The position numbers and the translations under genes were made by a program. From CAVXAE01 sp044225565 (lineage in GTDB: Bacteria; Pseudomonadota; Gammaproteobacteria; Steroidobacterales; Steroidobacteraceae), in assembly GCA_044225565.1 (NCBI GenBank), contig JBGAIL010000008.1, forward strand, positions 1 through 49,359: a DNA stretch of 49,359 bases, given 5' to 3'. The notes beneath the pieces are model-generated. The model had not been told where the DNA came from and made no database searches. It saw only the letters and a program-made list of their open reading frames with translations. Below, in pieces: positions 34,569-43,101 of the stretch (position 1 is its first letter; every line of letters begins with the position of its first letter).

Positions 34569-36641
34569 GTGCGTAAATGGACACGCGCGCTGCCGATGGC
34601 AGCGCTGCTCTCGATGAGCGTCGGAGCGCAGGCGGTGGGTCGACTGCCCGTCGATGTCTTCTCGCGGGAATTCACCTACGACACCGTGGAGATCTCGCCG
34701 GACGGTAGCAAGATCGCCGTGGCGTATCACCACGAGGACATGACGATCCTCGCGGTGCTAGAGCTCGACACCACGAGCAAGGCGGTGTTCGTCGGCGGCG
34801 TGAAAGCGCCGGACATTCTGGGTTCCATCTCGTGGAAGACCGGCGAGCGGCTCATCTACCGCAGCTATCACCAGGATGCTTACTTCAACTCGGTGCCGAT
34901 CCTGACGGCGGTGAATACGGACGCCTCGAACCGCGTACTGCTCAACTACAACCCGCAGCGCAACGGGCGCTATACCACCGACTCGCTCGTGGATCTCAAC
35001 TGGACCGATCCGACGACTGCGTACATCGTTTCCGAGACCGCCCGAGCTGATTTCCCGGTGGTCTATCGCGTCAACGTCGAGCGTGGCACGCCGTTGTCGA
35101 TCTCAATCCCTGTCAACGACGTGGAATGGCCGACGGTACGTAGGCCATTGTTTTCGGTGCCCGGCCGGGAGTGCTCGTACCGGACGGATACTCAGGGTGT
35201 CGTGCGCACCTGTCTGACGATCGAGACCGACAACAGCGTGCGCCTCTTGTACCGTGCCGACGAAGGGGGCGAATGGGTCGAGCTCGCCCGCTTCGGTGCC
35301 GACGGGCCCAGGATCGTCCCGCTCGGCTTCACGCCAGACGGCAAGCAAATGTACGTGTCCTCCAACGTAGGGCGCGACAACCGGGCGCTCTTCCTGTACG
35401 ACCCGGAGCGAAAGGCACTCGGTGAGCTGCTGTTCGACCCGAGCCCGGTTGATCTCGGCGCCGCCATATATGGAGGCGATCACCGCACACTCGTGGCGGT
35501 GACGTATTACAAGAAAGATCTGGGCGCCTATTACCTGGATGCCGGGCTCGGCGCCATGCATCGGGCGCTAAACAAGGCGTTTCCGGGGCGGCAGGTGCGG
35601 CCTCTCTCCTTCAGCCGCGACAACGCAAGGGCAGTCGTGTGGGCAGGCGATGCCTCGACACCGGGCACCTATTATCTGTTCGATCGCAAGAGGACGGAGG
35701 CGAGGAAGATCGCCGACATCGCGCCGTGGATGCAAAGCTCGGATATGGCGACGATGCGCGCCATCGCCTTCGATGCTCGCGATGGCGTGCGTCTGAGCGG
35801 CTATCTGACGATGCCACGCGGCGCCGGCGAGAAAAACTTGCCGCTCATCGTGAACGTGCATGGCGGGCCCTTCGGAGTGCGGGACTATGAGGTGTTCGAT
35901 CGCGAGACGCAGCTCTTCGCGAATCGAGGCTACGCGGTGCTGCAGGTGAATTTCCGGGGCTCGGGCGGCTATGGGCACGACTTCCGTTCCGCCGGCTATC
36001 GCGAGTGGGGCGGCAAGATGCAGACGGACCTCGAGGACGGCGTACGGTGGCTCGTGCGTCAGGGCACGGTGGACGTCAACCGCGTAGGCATATTCGGCGT
36101 CAGCTATGGCGGCTACGCGGCGATGATGGCGCTCGTCACCGCACCGGATCTTTATAAATGTGCCGTGACCTACTCGGGCGTCTCGAACCTGGTTCACACG
36201 CTGCACGCGCGTAAGGTGGTGGCGCGCTCGGGGCTGTACCGCACCATCAGCAAGCAGGAACGCTTGTTCTGGGAGTCCGTCATCGGCGACCGCGACGACG
36301 AGGCGGCGCTGAAAGAGATCTCACCACTCTTCAATGTGGATAAGGTGCGCGCGCCGGTGCTCATTGTGCACGGCGACGAGGATCTCGTGGTGCCGCTGAG
36401 CGAAGCGACCGACCTCGAGCGAGCGCTGCGCCGGGCCGGCAAGCAGGTGGACATGCTGATCGTCCGACGGGAAGGGCACGGGTTCCACCGGGAGAAGAGC
36501 CGGGAGGCGCTCTACAGGAAGATGGATGATTTCCTGGGGAGGTATCTGCCGGCAGAGGCTCACACGTCGAGCCCATCGACACGCGATATTCGACCCTCTC
36601 AGGCCTTGTCTCGCTTGAGCCTCGCCCCCACTTCGCGATAA
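34569..36641 (+). CDS. S9-family prolyl oligopeptidase-like serine peptidase, exported
   Basis: Peptidase of 690 residues with an N-terminal signal-like segment, a beta-propeller of WD-like repeats (about 40-420), and an alpha/beta-hydrolase domain with the nucleophile Ser in FGVSYGGYAAMMA, Asp in HGDEDLVVPLSEA and His in REGHGFHRE, in the order expected for the triad. It cleaves short peptides, probably in the periplasm. Start GTG 34569 follows GGGGAGG, an unusually strong ribosome site; the open frame extends upstream across lptM but without similarity. Its last 43 bp overlap the convergent argH gene. Confidence 0.92.
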   Translation: MRKWTRALPMAALLSMSVGAQAVGRLPVDVFSREFTYDTVEISPDGSKIAVAYHHEDMTILAVLELDTTSKAVFVGGVKAPDILGSISWKTGERLIYRSYHQDAYFNSVPILTAVNTDASNRVLLNYNPQRNGRYTTDSLVDLNWTDPTTAYIVSETARADFPVVYRVNVERGTPLSISIPVNDVEWPTVRRPLFSVPGRECSYRTDTQGVVRTCLTIETDNSVRLLYRADEGGEWVELARFGADGPRIVPLGFTPDGKQMYVSSNVGRDNRALFLYDPERKALGELLFDPSPVDLGAAIYGGDHRTLVAVTYYKKDLGAYYLDAGLGAMHRALNKAFPGRQVRPLSFSRDNARAVVWAGDASTPGTYYLFDRKRTEARKIADIAPWMQSSDMATMRAIAFDARDGVRLSGYLTMPRGAGEKNLPLIVNVHGGPFGVRDYEVFDRETQLFANRGYAVLQVNFRGSGGYGHDFRSAGYREWGGKMQTDLEDGVRWLVRQGTVDVNRVGIFGVSYGGYAAMMALVTAPDLYKCAVTYSGVSNLVHTLHARKVVARSGLYRTISKQERLFWESVIGDRDDEAALKEISPLFNVDKVRAPVLIVHGDEDLVVPLSEATDLERALRRAGKQVDMLIVRREGHGFHREKSREALYRKMDDFLGRYLPAEAHTSSPSTRDIRPSQALSRLSLAPTSR

Positions 36642-37792
36642 GCCTCGCGGAAGGGGATGCCGCGTTCGACGACGAGGCGGTTCGCTTCCTCGGCGGCGTG
36701 AATCATCGGATCGAGTTCGATGTTGTCCCGGCGGAAAAACATCCCCTCGATCGCAGGTGGCAGTATCGCGAGCGTCTGCGAGGCGATGTCGATGCTGCGG
36801 AACAGTGGTGCCTTCAGCAGCTGCAGGTCGCGGTGATAGCCTGAAGGCAGCTTGGCGCAGATGGCGAGCGCTTCGACTAGACAGCCCTGCGCCGTGCCGG
36901 AGCGCGCGCGGATCAGCTCGAACACGTCCGGGTTGCGCTTCTGCGGCATGATCGAGCTGCCGGTCGTGAACGCATCGGGCAGCGCGACGAAAGCGAATTC
37001 CTGCGTGTAGAAGAGCAGCGCGTCGGCCGCGAAACGGCCGAGATCCTGCATCAAGACCGCAAGTTCGAAGAGCAGCTGCGACTCGGCCTTCCCGCGCGAC
37101 AGCTGCACGGCGGTGACCGGGTCGTGGACCGCTGCAAAGCCGAGTGCCGCGCGTGTACGCTCGCGATCGATGGGAAGACCGGGCGTGCCGTAACCCGCTG
37201 CCGAACCCAGCGGCGACTTGCTCAAGCGGCGTTGCACCTGCACGAGGCCTTCAGCGTCGTCGCGGATCTCCGCCGCGAATCCTCCTGCCCACAACAGTAC
37301 GGAGCTGGGCATCGCCTGCTGCATGTGCGTGTAGCCGGGCAAGGCCGTCTGCGCTTCGCGGGCAGCCAGTGAGTCGAGCGCCGATGCAACTCGCTCCGCA
37401 CCGCTTCGAAGCGCTTCGACCGCATCGCGCAGATAGAGCCTCAACGCGGTGAGCACCTGGTCGTTGCGCGACCGCCCGAGATGCACTCGGCCGCCGGCGG
37501 GCCCGATGCGCTCCGTCAGCCGTTGCTCCAGTGCAGTCTGGCCATCCTCATCGGCAAGATCGATGCGCCACGTGCCCTGTGCGTGCTCGTCGGCGAGCGC
37601 GGTCAGCCCCGCTTCGATGGCGCGCAGATCGTCCGCGCTCAACATCTGCTGGGCATGCAGCATCTGCGCGTGCGCGATGGATGCGCGCACGTCGTACTGA
37701 ACCAGGCGCTCATCGAGCAAGTGGTCTTCTCCGGCCGTGTACTGCAGTACCCGCTGGTCGAGAGGCGCGCCTTTGTCCCACAGCCGGCTCAT
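36599..37792 (-). CDS. argH: Argininosuccinate lyase (short form)
   Basis: Cleaves argininosuccinate to arginine and fumarate, the last step of arginine synthesis. The protein has the Xanthomonas/Bacteroidetes-style N terminus, GRSRNDQVLTALR, PGYTHMQQAMPSS and the catalytic loop GSSIMPQKRNPD. At 397 residues it is about 50-60 shorter than E. coli ArgH and stops soon after GIPFREAYREVG, so the usual C-terminal extension is missing. The 3' end lies inside the convergent S9 peptidase gene. It is the last gene of the arginine operon, 1 bp after argB. The end could be natural or due to a small frame error. Confidence 0.93.
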   Translation of the reverse strand: MSRLWDKGAPLDQRVLQYTAGEDHLLDERLVQYDVRASIAHAQMLHAQQMLSADDLRAIEAGLTALADEHAQGTWRIDLADEDGQTALEQRLTERIGPAGGRVHLGRSRNDQVLTALRLYLRDAVEALRSGAERVASALDSLAAREAQTALPGYTHMQQAMPSSVLLWAGGFAAEIRDDAEGLVQVQRRLSKSPLGSAAGYGTPGLPIDRERTRAALGFAAVHDPVTAVQLSRGKAESQLLFELAVLMQDLGRFAADALLFYTQEFAFVALPDAFTTGSSIMPQKRNPDVFELIRARSGTAQGCLVEALAICAKLPSGYHRDLQLLKAPLFRSIDIASQTLAILPPAIEGMFFRRDNIELDPMIHAAEEANRLVVERGIPFREAYREVGARLKRDKA

Positions 37793-37793
37793 G

Positions 37794-38717
37794 TCAGGCG
37801 CTCTGCTCGGCGGGTGACAGCGCCTTGATGTCTTCGACGATCAGGGTGCCGGTGCCTTCGTTCGTGAAGACTTCGCCGAGAATGCCTTCGGGCGACGTGT
37901 AGGACACCACATGCACCCGCCGCACGCCGCCGCGCAGCGCGCCCTCGATGGCCTTGGCCTTCGGCAGCATGCCGTCCTGCAGGCTGCCGGACTCGCGCAG
38001 CCGCTCGAGGCCGGCCAGGTCCGTATAAGAGATGAGCGAGCCCGGATCCTCGACGCGCTCCAGGATGCCGGGCGCCCCGGTGCAGAGGATGAGCTTCTCC
38101 GCTGCGAGCGCCGAGCCGATCGCTGCGGCGACCGTATCCGCGTTGATGTTGAGCAGCGTGCCGCGATCATCGGCGGAGAGCGGGCTCACCACCGGCATGA
38201 AGCCGTTGTCGAGCAGGCGACTCAGCACGCTGCCGTCGATGCGATCGATGTCGCCTACGAAGCCGTAGTCAACCGTCTCGCCGTCCTTCAGCTTCACGGG
38301 CGGGCGGCGATGCGCGAGCACCAGGCCCGCGTCGACGCCGCTGACGCCGACCGCGTTGATCTCTAGCTCGCGGCACATTGCGAGCACCCGCGTATTGATG
38401 AGCCCGTTCAGCACCATGGCCGACACGTCGATGGCCTTGCCATCCGTGACGCGGCGGCCTTGCACCATGCGCGTTTCCACGCCGAGCGCATCCGCAGTCT
38501 CGGTGAGCTGCGGACCGCCGCCGTGCACGAGGACGACGCGCACGCCGAAATAGTGAAGGATGCCGATCTGCTCGATCAGCACGCGAGTGGATTCCTCGCT
38601 GGCGAACACACCGCCGCCGGCTTTCACGACGAACGTGCGGCCCTTGTACATGCGGATGTAAGGCGCTGCCCGGCGCAGCGCGCGGATGGCGAGGGCCTGG
38701 TCGTTCCGGTCCATCAT
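37794..38717 (-). CDS. argB: N-acetylglutamate kinase
   Basis: Amino-acid kinase of 307 residues that phosphorylates N-acetylglutamate (second step of arginine synthesis). Motifs are VVKAGGGVF at the phosphate loop, LVHGGGPQLTE, GVSGVDAGLV, VVSPLSADDRGTLLNINADT and the nucleotide-site FTNEGTGTLI. It has no C-terminal GNAT domain, unlike the bifunctional NAGS-kinase of Xanthomonas, so the acylglutamate-forming enzyme must be separate. It is 7 bp after argF' and 1 bp before argH. Confidence 0.95.
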   Translation of the reverse strand: MMDRNDQALAIRALRRAAPYIRMYKGRTFVVKAGGGVFASEESTRVLIEQIGILHYFGVRVVLVHGGGPQLTETADALGVETRMVQGRRVTDGKAIDVSAMVLNGLINTRVLAMCRELEINAVGVSGVDAGLVLAHRRPPVKLKDGETVDYGFVGDIDRIDGSVLSRLLDNGFMPVVSPLSADDRGTLLNINADTVAAAIGSALAAEKLILCTGAPGILERVEDPGSLISYTDLAGLERLRESGSLQDGMLPKAKAIEGALRGGVRRVHVVSYTSPEGILGEVFTNEGTGTLIVEDIKALSPAEQSA

Positions 38718-38724
38718 GATTGCT

Positions 38725-39726
38725 TCAAGCTCCCCTCAGCAATTGATGCAGCACCGCCATCTGCACGCTCAGGCGGTTCTGCGCCTCGCGCAGCACGATG
38801 CTGCGCGGACCATCGAGCACTTCGTCGGCAAGCGCGCTGTTGCGCCGCACCGGCAGGCAATGCATCAGGCGACAATCCTTTCGAGCCGGAGCGAACCAGC
38901 TCTCGCGCACGCACCAGTCCACGTGCTTCGCCCGCAACAGCGATTCCGCCTGTGCGTCTCCATAATGAGCTGCGGAGCCCCATTCCTTCGCGTAGAGCAC
39001 GTGAGCGCCATCGAGCGCCTCGTTCCGGTCGGACGTTTCGCGGACGGAGCCGCCGGAGAGCGCCGCGGCCGCACGCGCCTTTCCCATCACGCTTTCGGGT
39101 AGCGCGTAGCCTTCCGGGCGCAGCACGACGGTTTCCATGCCTCGCGCTGCGGCCATGTGCAGCGTGGCTGCGGGAACTGCGAGAGGCAGCGCGCGTGGGT
39201 GATAAGCCCACGACAGCACGAATTTCGCCTTGCGGGGCGTTTCGAGATCGTCCAGCGTCTTCCAGTCCGCGAGTGCCTGGCAGGGGTGGTTCATCGCGGA
39301 CTCGAGATTGATCAGCGGCTTCTCCACCACGCGCGCGATGGCGTTCAGGGAGGTTTCCGCCAGGTCCACCTGCAGGTCCTTGCCTTCGGCGAACAGGCGC
39401 ACGCCGAGCACGTCGCAATAACCGGCGAGCGCGGGAAGGCCTTCGCGCACGTGCTCCGCCGCAGTGCCCGTCATTTCCACGCCGTCGCGCATCTCGATCT
39501 GCCAGGTGCCCTGGCCCGGCGCGATCACGAACGAGGTGCCTCCGAGCCGCGCGATGCCCGCCTGCATGGAAGCCAGCGTGCGCAGCGACGGATTGAAGAA
39601 CACCAGGCCGAGGATCTTTCCCGCGAGCGCCCGCGGTTCCGGATGCTTTTCGAGTCGGCGTGCGAGTGCGATCAGCGCGTCGATCTCGTCACGTTGAAGA
39701 TCCGCGAGGTCGAGGAAGCGGCGCAC
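38725..39726 (-). CDS. argF': N-acylornithine carbamoyltransferase (ArgF'; acetyl- or succinylornithine transcarbamylase)
   Basis: Transcarbamylase of 333 residues that carbamoylates an N-acylated ornithine, unlike ordinary OTCase. The carbamoyl phosphate loop is NPSLRTLAS (45-53) instead of STRTR, and HPCQ, WAYHPRALP and HCLPVRRN match the Xanthomonas and Bacteroides enzymes. The residue reported to set acyl specificity (Glu92 in Xanthomonas, Pro90 in Bacteroides) aligns to Ala90 in GTAAEH, so specificity cannot be assigned by analogy. Start GTG 39726 is 1 bp after the argC stop. The acylcitrulline product needs a deacylase that is not in this cluster. Confidence 0.9.
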   Translation of the reverse strand: MRRFLDLADLQRDEIDALIALARRLEKHPEPRALAGKILGLVFFNPSLRTLASMQAGIARLGGTSFVIAPGQGTWQIEMRDGVEMTGTAAEHVREGLPALAGYCDVLGVRLFAEGKDLQVDLAETSLNAIARVVEKPLINLESAMNHPCQALADWKTLDDLETPRKAKFVLSWAYHPRALPLAVPAATLHMAAARGMETVVLRPEGYALPESVMGKARAAAALSGGSVRETSDRNEALDGAHVLYAKEWGSAAHYGDAQAESLLRAKHVDWCVRESWFAPARKDCRLMHCLPVRRNSALADEVLDGPRSIVLREAQNRLSVQMAVLHQLLRGA

Positions 39727-39727
39727 G

Positions 39728-40788
39728 TCAGGTCCAGCCGGCCGCGGGGGCGGCGAGTCCGGTGGTCTCGGGAAGGTCGAACAGCCGGTTCATCCACTGT
39801 ACGGCGCCACCCGCTGCGCCCTTGTTGAGATTGTCCACGGCGCACATGACTGCGACGGTGTTTCCCTTCGCCACCGCCGAGACGTGCGCATAGTTGCTGG
39901 CCACGATGTCCTTGATGCGCGGCGCCTGCTCGGTGACACGCACGAATGGCTTGCCCGCATAGAAGTCCCGGAGCGTCGCGAGCACCTGCCGGGTGTCCAC
40001 CGGCGAATTCAGACGCGCCTGCACGGTGGCGTGGATGCCGCGAGCGAACGGTCCCGAGTGCGGAATGAACGAGAACTCCGCTTCCACGCCCGAGGCGGCC
40101 TTCGCGCACGCCTTCACTTCCGGCACATGGCGATGACCGAGCGCGTTGTAGGAGTAAAAGTCGCTGTGACGCTGCGGATGATGCGTGCCTTCCACCGGCT
40201 TGCGGCCCGAGCCCGTGCTGCCAGTGACGCCCGATACGAACAGGGAGGGCTCCACCAGCTTCGCCGAGAGCAACGGCACGCTCGCCAGCAGGATGGAGGT
40301 GGCGAAGCAGCCGGGATGGGCGACGTGCCTCGTGGTGACATTCGCCAGATGCTCCGGAACGGCACAAGTGAACTCGCCGATGCGCTGCGGCGCGCCGTGA
40401 GCGTGCTTGTACACCGCCTCATAGGCCTCGGCGGACCGGTAGCGGAAGTCCGCGGAGATGTCGACTACGCGCGGCTGCGCCCCGGCGCGCTCGGCTGCCT
40501 TCAGCAGCGAGTCGATCAATGCGGCGGAGACACCATGCGGCGCCGCGCAGAGCAGGGCGCTGGTCGGCAGCTCGGCGATGAGCTTCTCGAGCTCGGCCTG
40601 CGACTTGAAGACCGTATCGGGATGAGCACAGGCGAGATGGGAAACGCCTTCGCGACCGGCTCGCCGGGCTGGCTGTCGGAGAGGACCCCGGCGAGCTCGA
40701 ACACGGGATGCCCTGCGATCAGTCGCAGCAGCTCGCCGGCGACGTAGCCGGTACCGCCGAGCACGATGGTTGGAATGGCAGTGCTCAT
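39728..40788 (-). pseudogene. argC: N-acetyl-gamma-glutamyl-phosphate reductase, frameshifted
   Basis: Reduces N-acylglutamyl phosphate (third step of arginine synthesis). The N-terminal part reads IVLGGTGYVAGELLRLIAGH from 40788. The frame is lost after AKAFP (about 40640) and resumes one frame over as HLACAHPDTVF, LLCAAPHGVSAALIDSLL and the rest. Adding one C to the CCC run at about 40639-40641 restores an intact 353-residue ArgC with the catalytic Cys in HPGCFATS and His in NALGHRHVPE. Because the operon otherwise looks functional and the gene is needed, a sequencing or assembly indel is likely, but real loss is possible. The start overlaps the P-loop gene stop by 4 bp. Confidence 0.92.
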
Positions 40789-41858
40789 GCCGCCGCGCCT
40801 TTCGCGCTGCCGCCGGGGCCGATTGCCTCGATGACCCGGTTGCCGAGCGCTGCGCCGCTGCTCATCGCATTGAAGGCGGGAACACCCAGCTGATTCTCGA
40901 TGATCTCGACGCCCACGCTGTTGTCCGTCGCGGGACCCGTGACCACGCAGGGCTCGACGCCAAAGCGCTCCCGCAGCAGCTTCACGCCGCCCCAGGCTGC
41001 GACGGGGTCGTTGGCGGAGAGCACCACCCCGCTCAGCGCGGCCCGGATGTCCGGGCAGTCGAGGATCGCATCGACGCCATACGTGCCGAGCAGGCCGTCG
41101 CCCAGCTCGAACACGATGACGTCCGGCTTGCCGGCCGCGAGCTCCGTGAGCATGGTTCGCGTGAGCGCAGGGCCGTTGGCGCGCGTCGTCGAGATGACGC
41201 CGAGATCCGTGAAGATCATCGAATGGCGGGCGCCCGCATCTTCCATCGCTAGGATGTCGCGGCGCAGCGAGACGCCCGTCGCCTTGAAAGCGTCGACCAC
41301 CAGGCCGCTGTGGCGCATGGCGGTGATGATGGCGCAGGCTGCGGCGGTCTTGCCCGCCTCCATGCAGGTACCCGCGAGCGCCACCACTTTCACGCCGCGC
41401 GTGTCGAGCTTAGCCCCGATGTCGAGCCGGCGACGGCCGGCGCGCGCAGGCACGCCGATGCGCTCGCCGAGGTAAGGGAATTGCAGCGCCACGCCGAGCA
41501 CGCGGCAGTCGAACGGCTTGCCCTTCTCGGGATTGATCGAGTCGCAGACACCGAGCACGCCGCCGATGTTGAGCATCTGCAGCACGTCGCCGGGCTTCAC
41601 CGATTCCGGCACGTGGCCCGAATAGCCGAACAGCGCCTTGCGATGCCCGAGCGCGCCGACGACGATGTCGCCCTTGCCGACCTTCGCCATGCGGCCGCTG
41701 GTGAGCTCGAGCGTGTTGTAGCTGGACTTGTTGCTCAGCACCTCGACCACCACCACCACGCCTTCCTCGGCGGGGATGTCCTCGCTGATGCGCACTTCCT
41801 GCGAGAGATCGCAGGCCTGCGTCACCGAGGCGATCTTGTCGACCGTGAGGGTCTTCAT
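40785..41858 (-). CDS. P-loop protein of unknown function in the arginine operon (DUF1611-like)
   Basis: Protein of 357 residues. The N-terminal half (about 1-150) has KTLTVDKIASVTQ, GRMAKVGKGDIVVGALGHRKALFGYSG and VLQMLNIGGVLGVCD, a beta-rich region I cannot name. The C-terminal half has a phosphate-binding loop GTCMEAGKTAA, KATGVSLRRD and VIVFELGDGLLG, resembling DUF1611/dethiobiotin synthetase-type P-loop folds. It is not a known arginine enzyme. Its start overlaps the argG stop (ATGA, 41855-41858) and its stop overlaps the argC start by 4 bp, so it is translated with them. DUF1611 includes a reported D-glutamate N-acetyltransferase, so an acylglutamate-forming or acyl-removal role is an idea, not a finding. 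Confidence 0.88.
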   Translation of the reverse strand: MKTLTVDKIASVTQACDLSQEVRISEDIPAEEGVVVVVEVLSNKSSYNTLELTSGRMAKVGKGDIVVGALGHRKALFGYSGHVPESVKPGDVLQMLNIGGVLGVCDSINPEKGKPFDCRVLGVALQFPYLGERIGVPARAGRRRLDIGAKLDTRGVKVVALAGTCMEAGKTAAACAIITAMRHSGLVVDAFKATGVSLRRDILAMEDAGARHSMIFTDLGVISTTRANGPALTRTMLTELAAGKPDVIVFELGDGLLGTYGVDAILDCPDIRAALSGVVLSANDPVAAWGGVKLLRERFGVEPCVVTGPATDNSVGVEIIENQLGVPAFNAMSSGAALGNRVIEAIGPGGSAKGAAA

Positions 41859-43096
41859 GTCGCGGCTTCCTTCTGCGGTTCGCCGCCCGCGCGGCGGTGG
41901 AACACGCCGGTGAGCGAGACGATCTTCGAGAACCCGAGCGCATCGGTCGGCGACCATTCGCCGGCCGCCTCGCCGTAGACACCTTTCGAGGCAGCCATGA
42001 GCGAGTGCGGCGATTCGACGCCTTCCACGAACAGGCTGCCGGGCCGCATCAGCACGTGCACCTTGCCCGTCACCCGTTCCTGGGACGACAGCAGCAGTGC
42101 CTCGATGTCGCGGCAGACCGGATCGAGCAACTGCCCTTCGTGCACGAGATCGCCGTAGGGCTGCGCGACCATTTCCTTGATGCGCTGCTGCCGCGGCGTG
42201 AGCACGAGCTTCTCGAGCTCGCGGTGCGCGTTGAGCAGCGTTTCCGCCGCGGGCGCTTCGAACGCCACGCGACCCTTCGTGCCGATGATGGTGTCCCCGA
42301 GATGGATGCCGCGGCCGATGCCGAAGGGCGCGGCGATGCTCTCGAGCCTCTCGATGAGCGCCACGGGCGACAGCTCCTCGCCGTCGAGCCCGACCGGCCG
42401 GCCGCGCTCGAACGCGATGGTGTGCTTCTCCGGCGCGCGCGGCTTCGTGAACGCATCCTTGGACAGCACCCAGGCGTGCTCGGGAATGCTGCCTTCGGAG
42501 GTGAGCGTCTCCTTGCCGCCGATGGTGACGCCCCACAGCCCGCGATTCGTGGAGTAGGCCGCGCCGTAAGGCGGTACCGGCAGGCCGCGCTTCTGCAGGT
42601 ATTCCAGCTCGTCCTGCCGCTTGAAGGCGTGGTCGCGCACCGGTGCGAGCACTTCGAGCTCGGGCGCCAGCGTGCGCAGCGCCACTTCGAAGCGCACCTG
42701 GTCGTTGCCCGCAGCCGTGCAGCCGTGAGCGAGCGTTCGCGTGCCGAGCTGCCTGGCTACGCGCGCCAGCGTTTGAGCCTGCATCACGCGCTCCGCGCCG
42801 ACGCAGAGCGGATAAAGCTGGCCGCGCCGCACGTTGCCCATGACGAGGAAGCGCAGCACCTGCTCGAAATATTCCGAACGCGCGTCCACCAACTGGTGCG
42901 ACGTGGCCCCCAGCGCGCGCGCGCGCTCCTCCAGCGTGCGGGCCGCGGTCTCATCCACGCCGCCCGTATCCACGGTGACGGTGACTATCGGGCGGTGATA
43001 TTGCTCGGCCACCCACGGGACGAGGAACGAGGTGTCGAGTCCGCCGGAATAGGCGAGGACGATGGGCTCTGCGCCCATGTTCGAAGAGTTGCTCAT
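41855..43096 (-). CDS. argG: Argininosuccinate synthase
   Basis: Joins citrulline and aspartate with ATP. The protein has the N-type ATP pyrophosphatase loop LAYSGGLDTS, DTGGVDE, GNVRRGQLYPLCVGAER, AHGCTAAGNDQVRFEV and the tail GVYGEAAGEWSPTDALGF. The GNVxRxxxYPLxVxAER pattern is that of Bacteroidetes/Xanthomonas ArgG, which travels with N-acylornithine transcarbamylases. Start 43096 (MSNSSNMGAEPIV) was chosen; a Met at 43078 is also possible. It is 5 bp after argR, and its stop overlaps the P-loop gene start by 4 bp. Confidence 0.95.
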   Translation of the reverse strand: MSNSSNMGAEPIVLAYSGGLDTSFLVPWVAEQYHRPIVTVTVDTGGVDETAARTLEERARALGATSHQLVDARSEYFEQVLRFLVMGNVRRGQLYPLCVGAERVMQAQTLARVARQLGTRTLAHGCTAAGNDQVRFEVALRTLAPELEVLAPVRDHAFKRQDELEYLQKRGLPVPPYGAAYSTNRGLWGVTIGGKETLTSEGSIPEHAWVLSKDAFTKPRAPEKHTIAFERGRPVGLDGEELSPVALIERLESIAAPFGIGRGIHLGDTIIGTKGRVAFEAPAAETLLNAHRELEKLVLTPRQQRIKEMVAQPYGDLVHEGQLLDPVCRDIEALLLSSQERVTGKVHVLMRPGSLFVEGVESPHSLMAASKGVYGEAAGEWSPTDALGFSKIVSLTGVFHRRAGGEPQKEAAT

Positions 43097-43101
43097 GGGC
43101 G

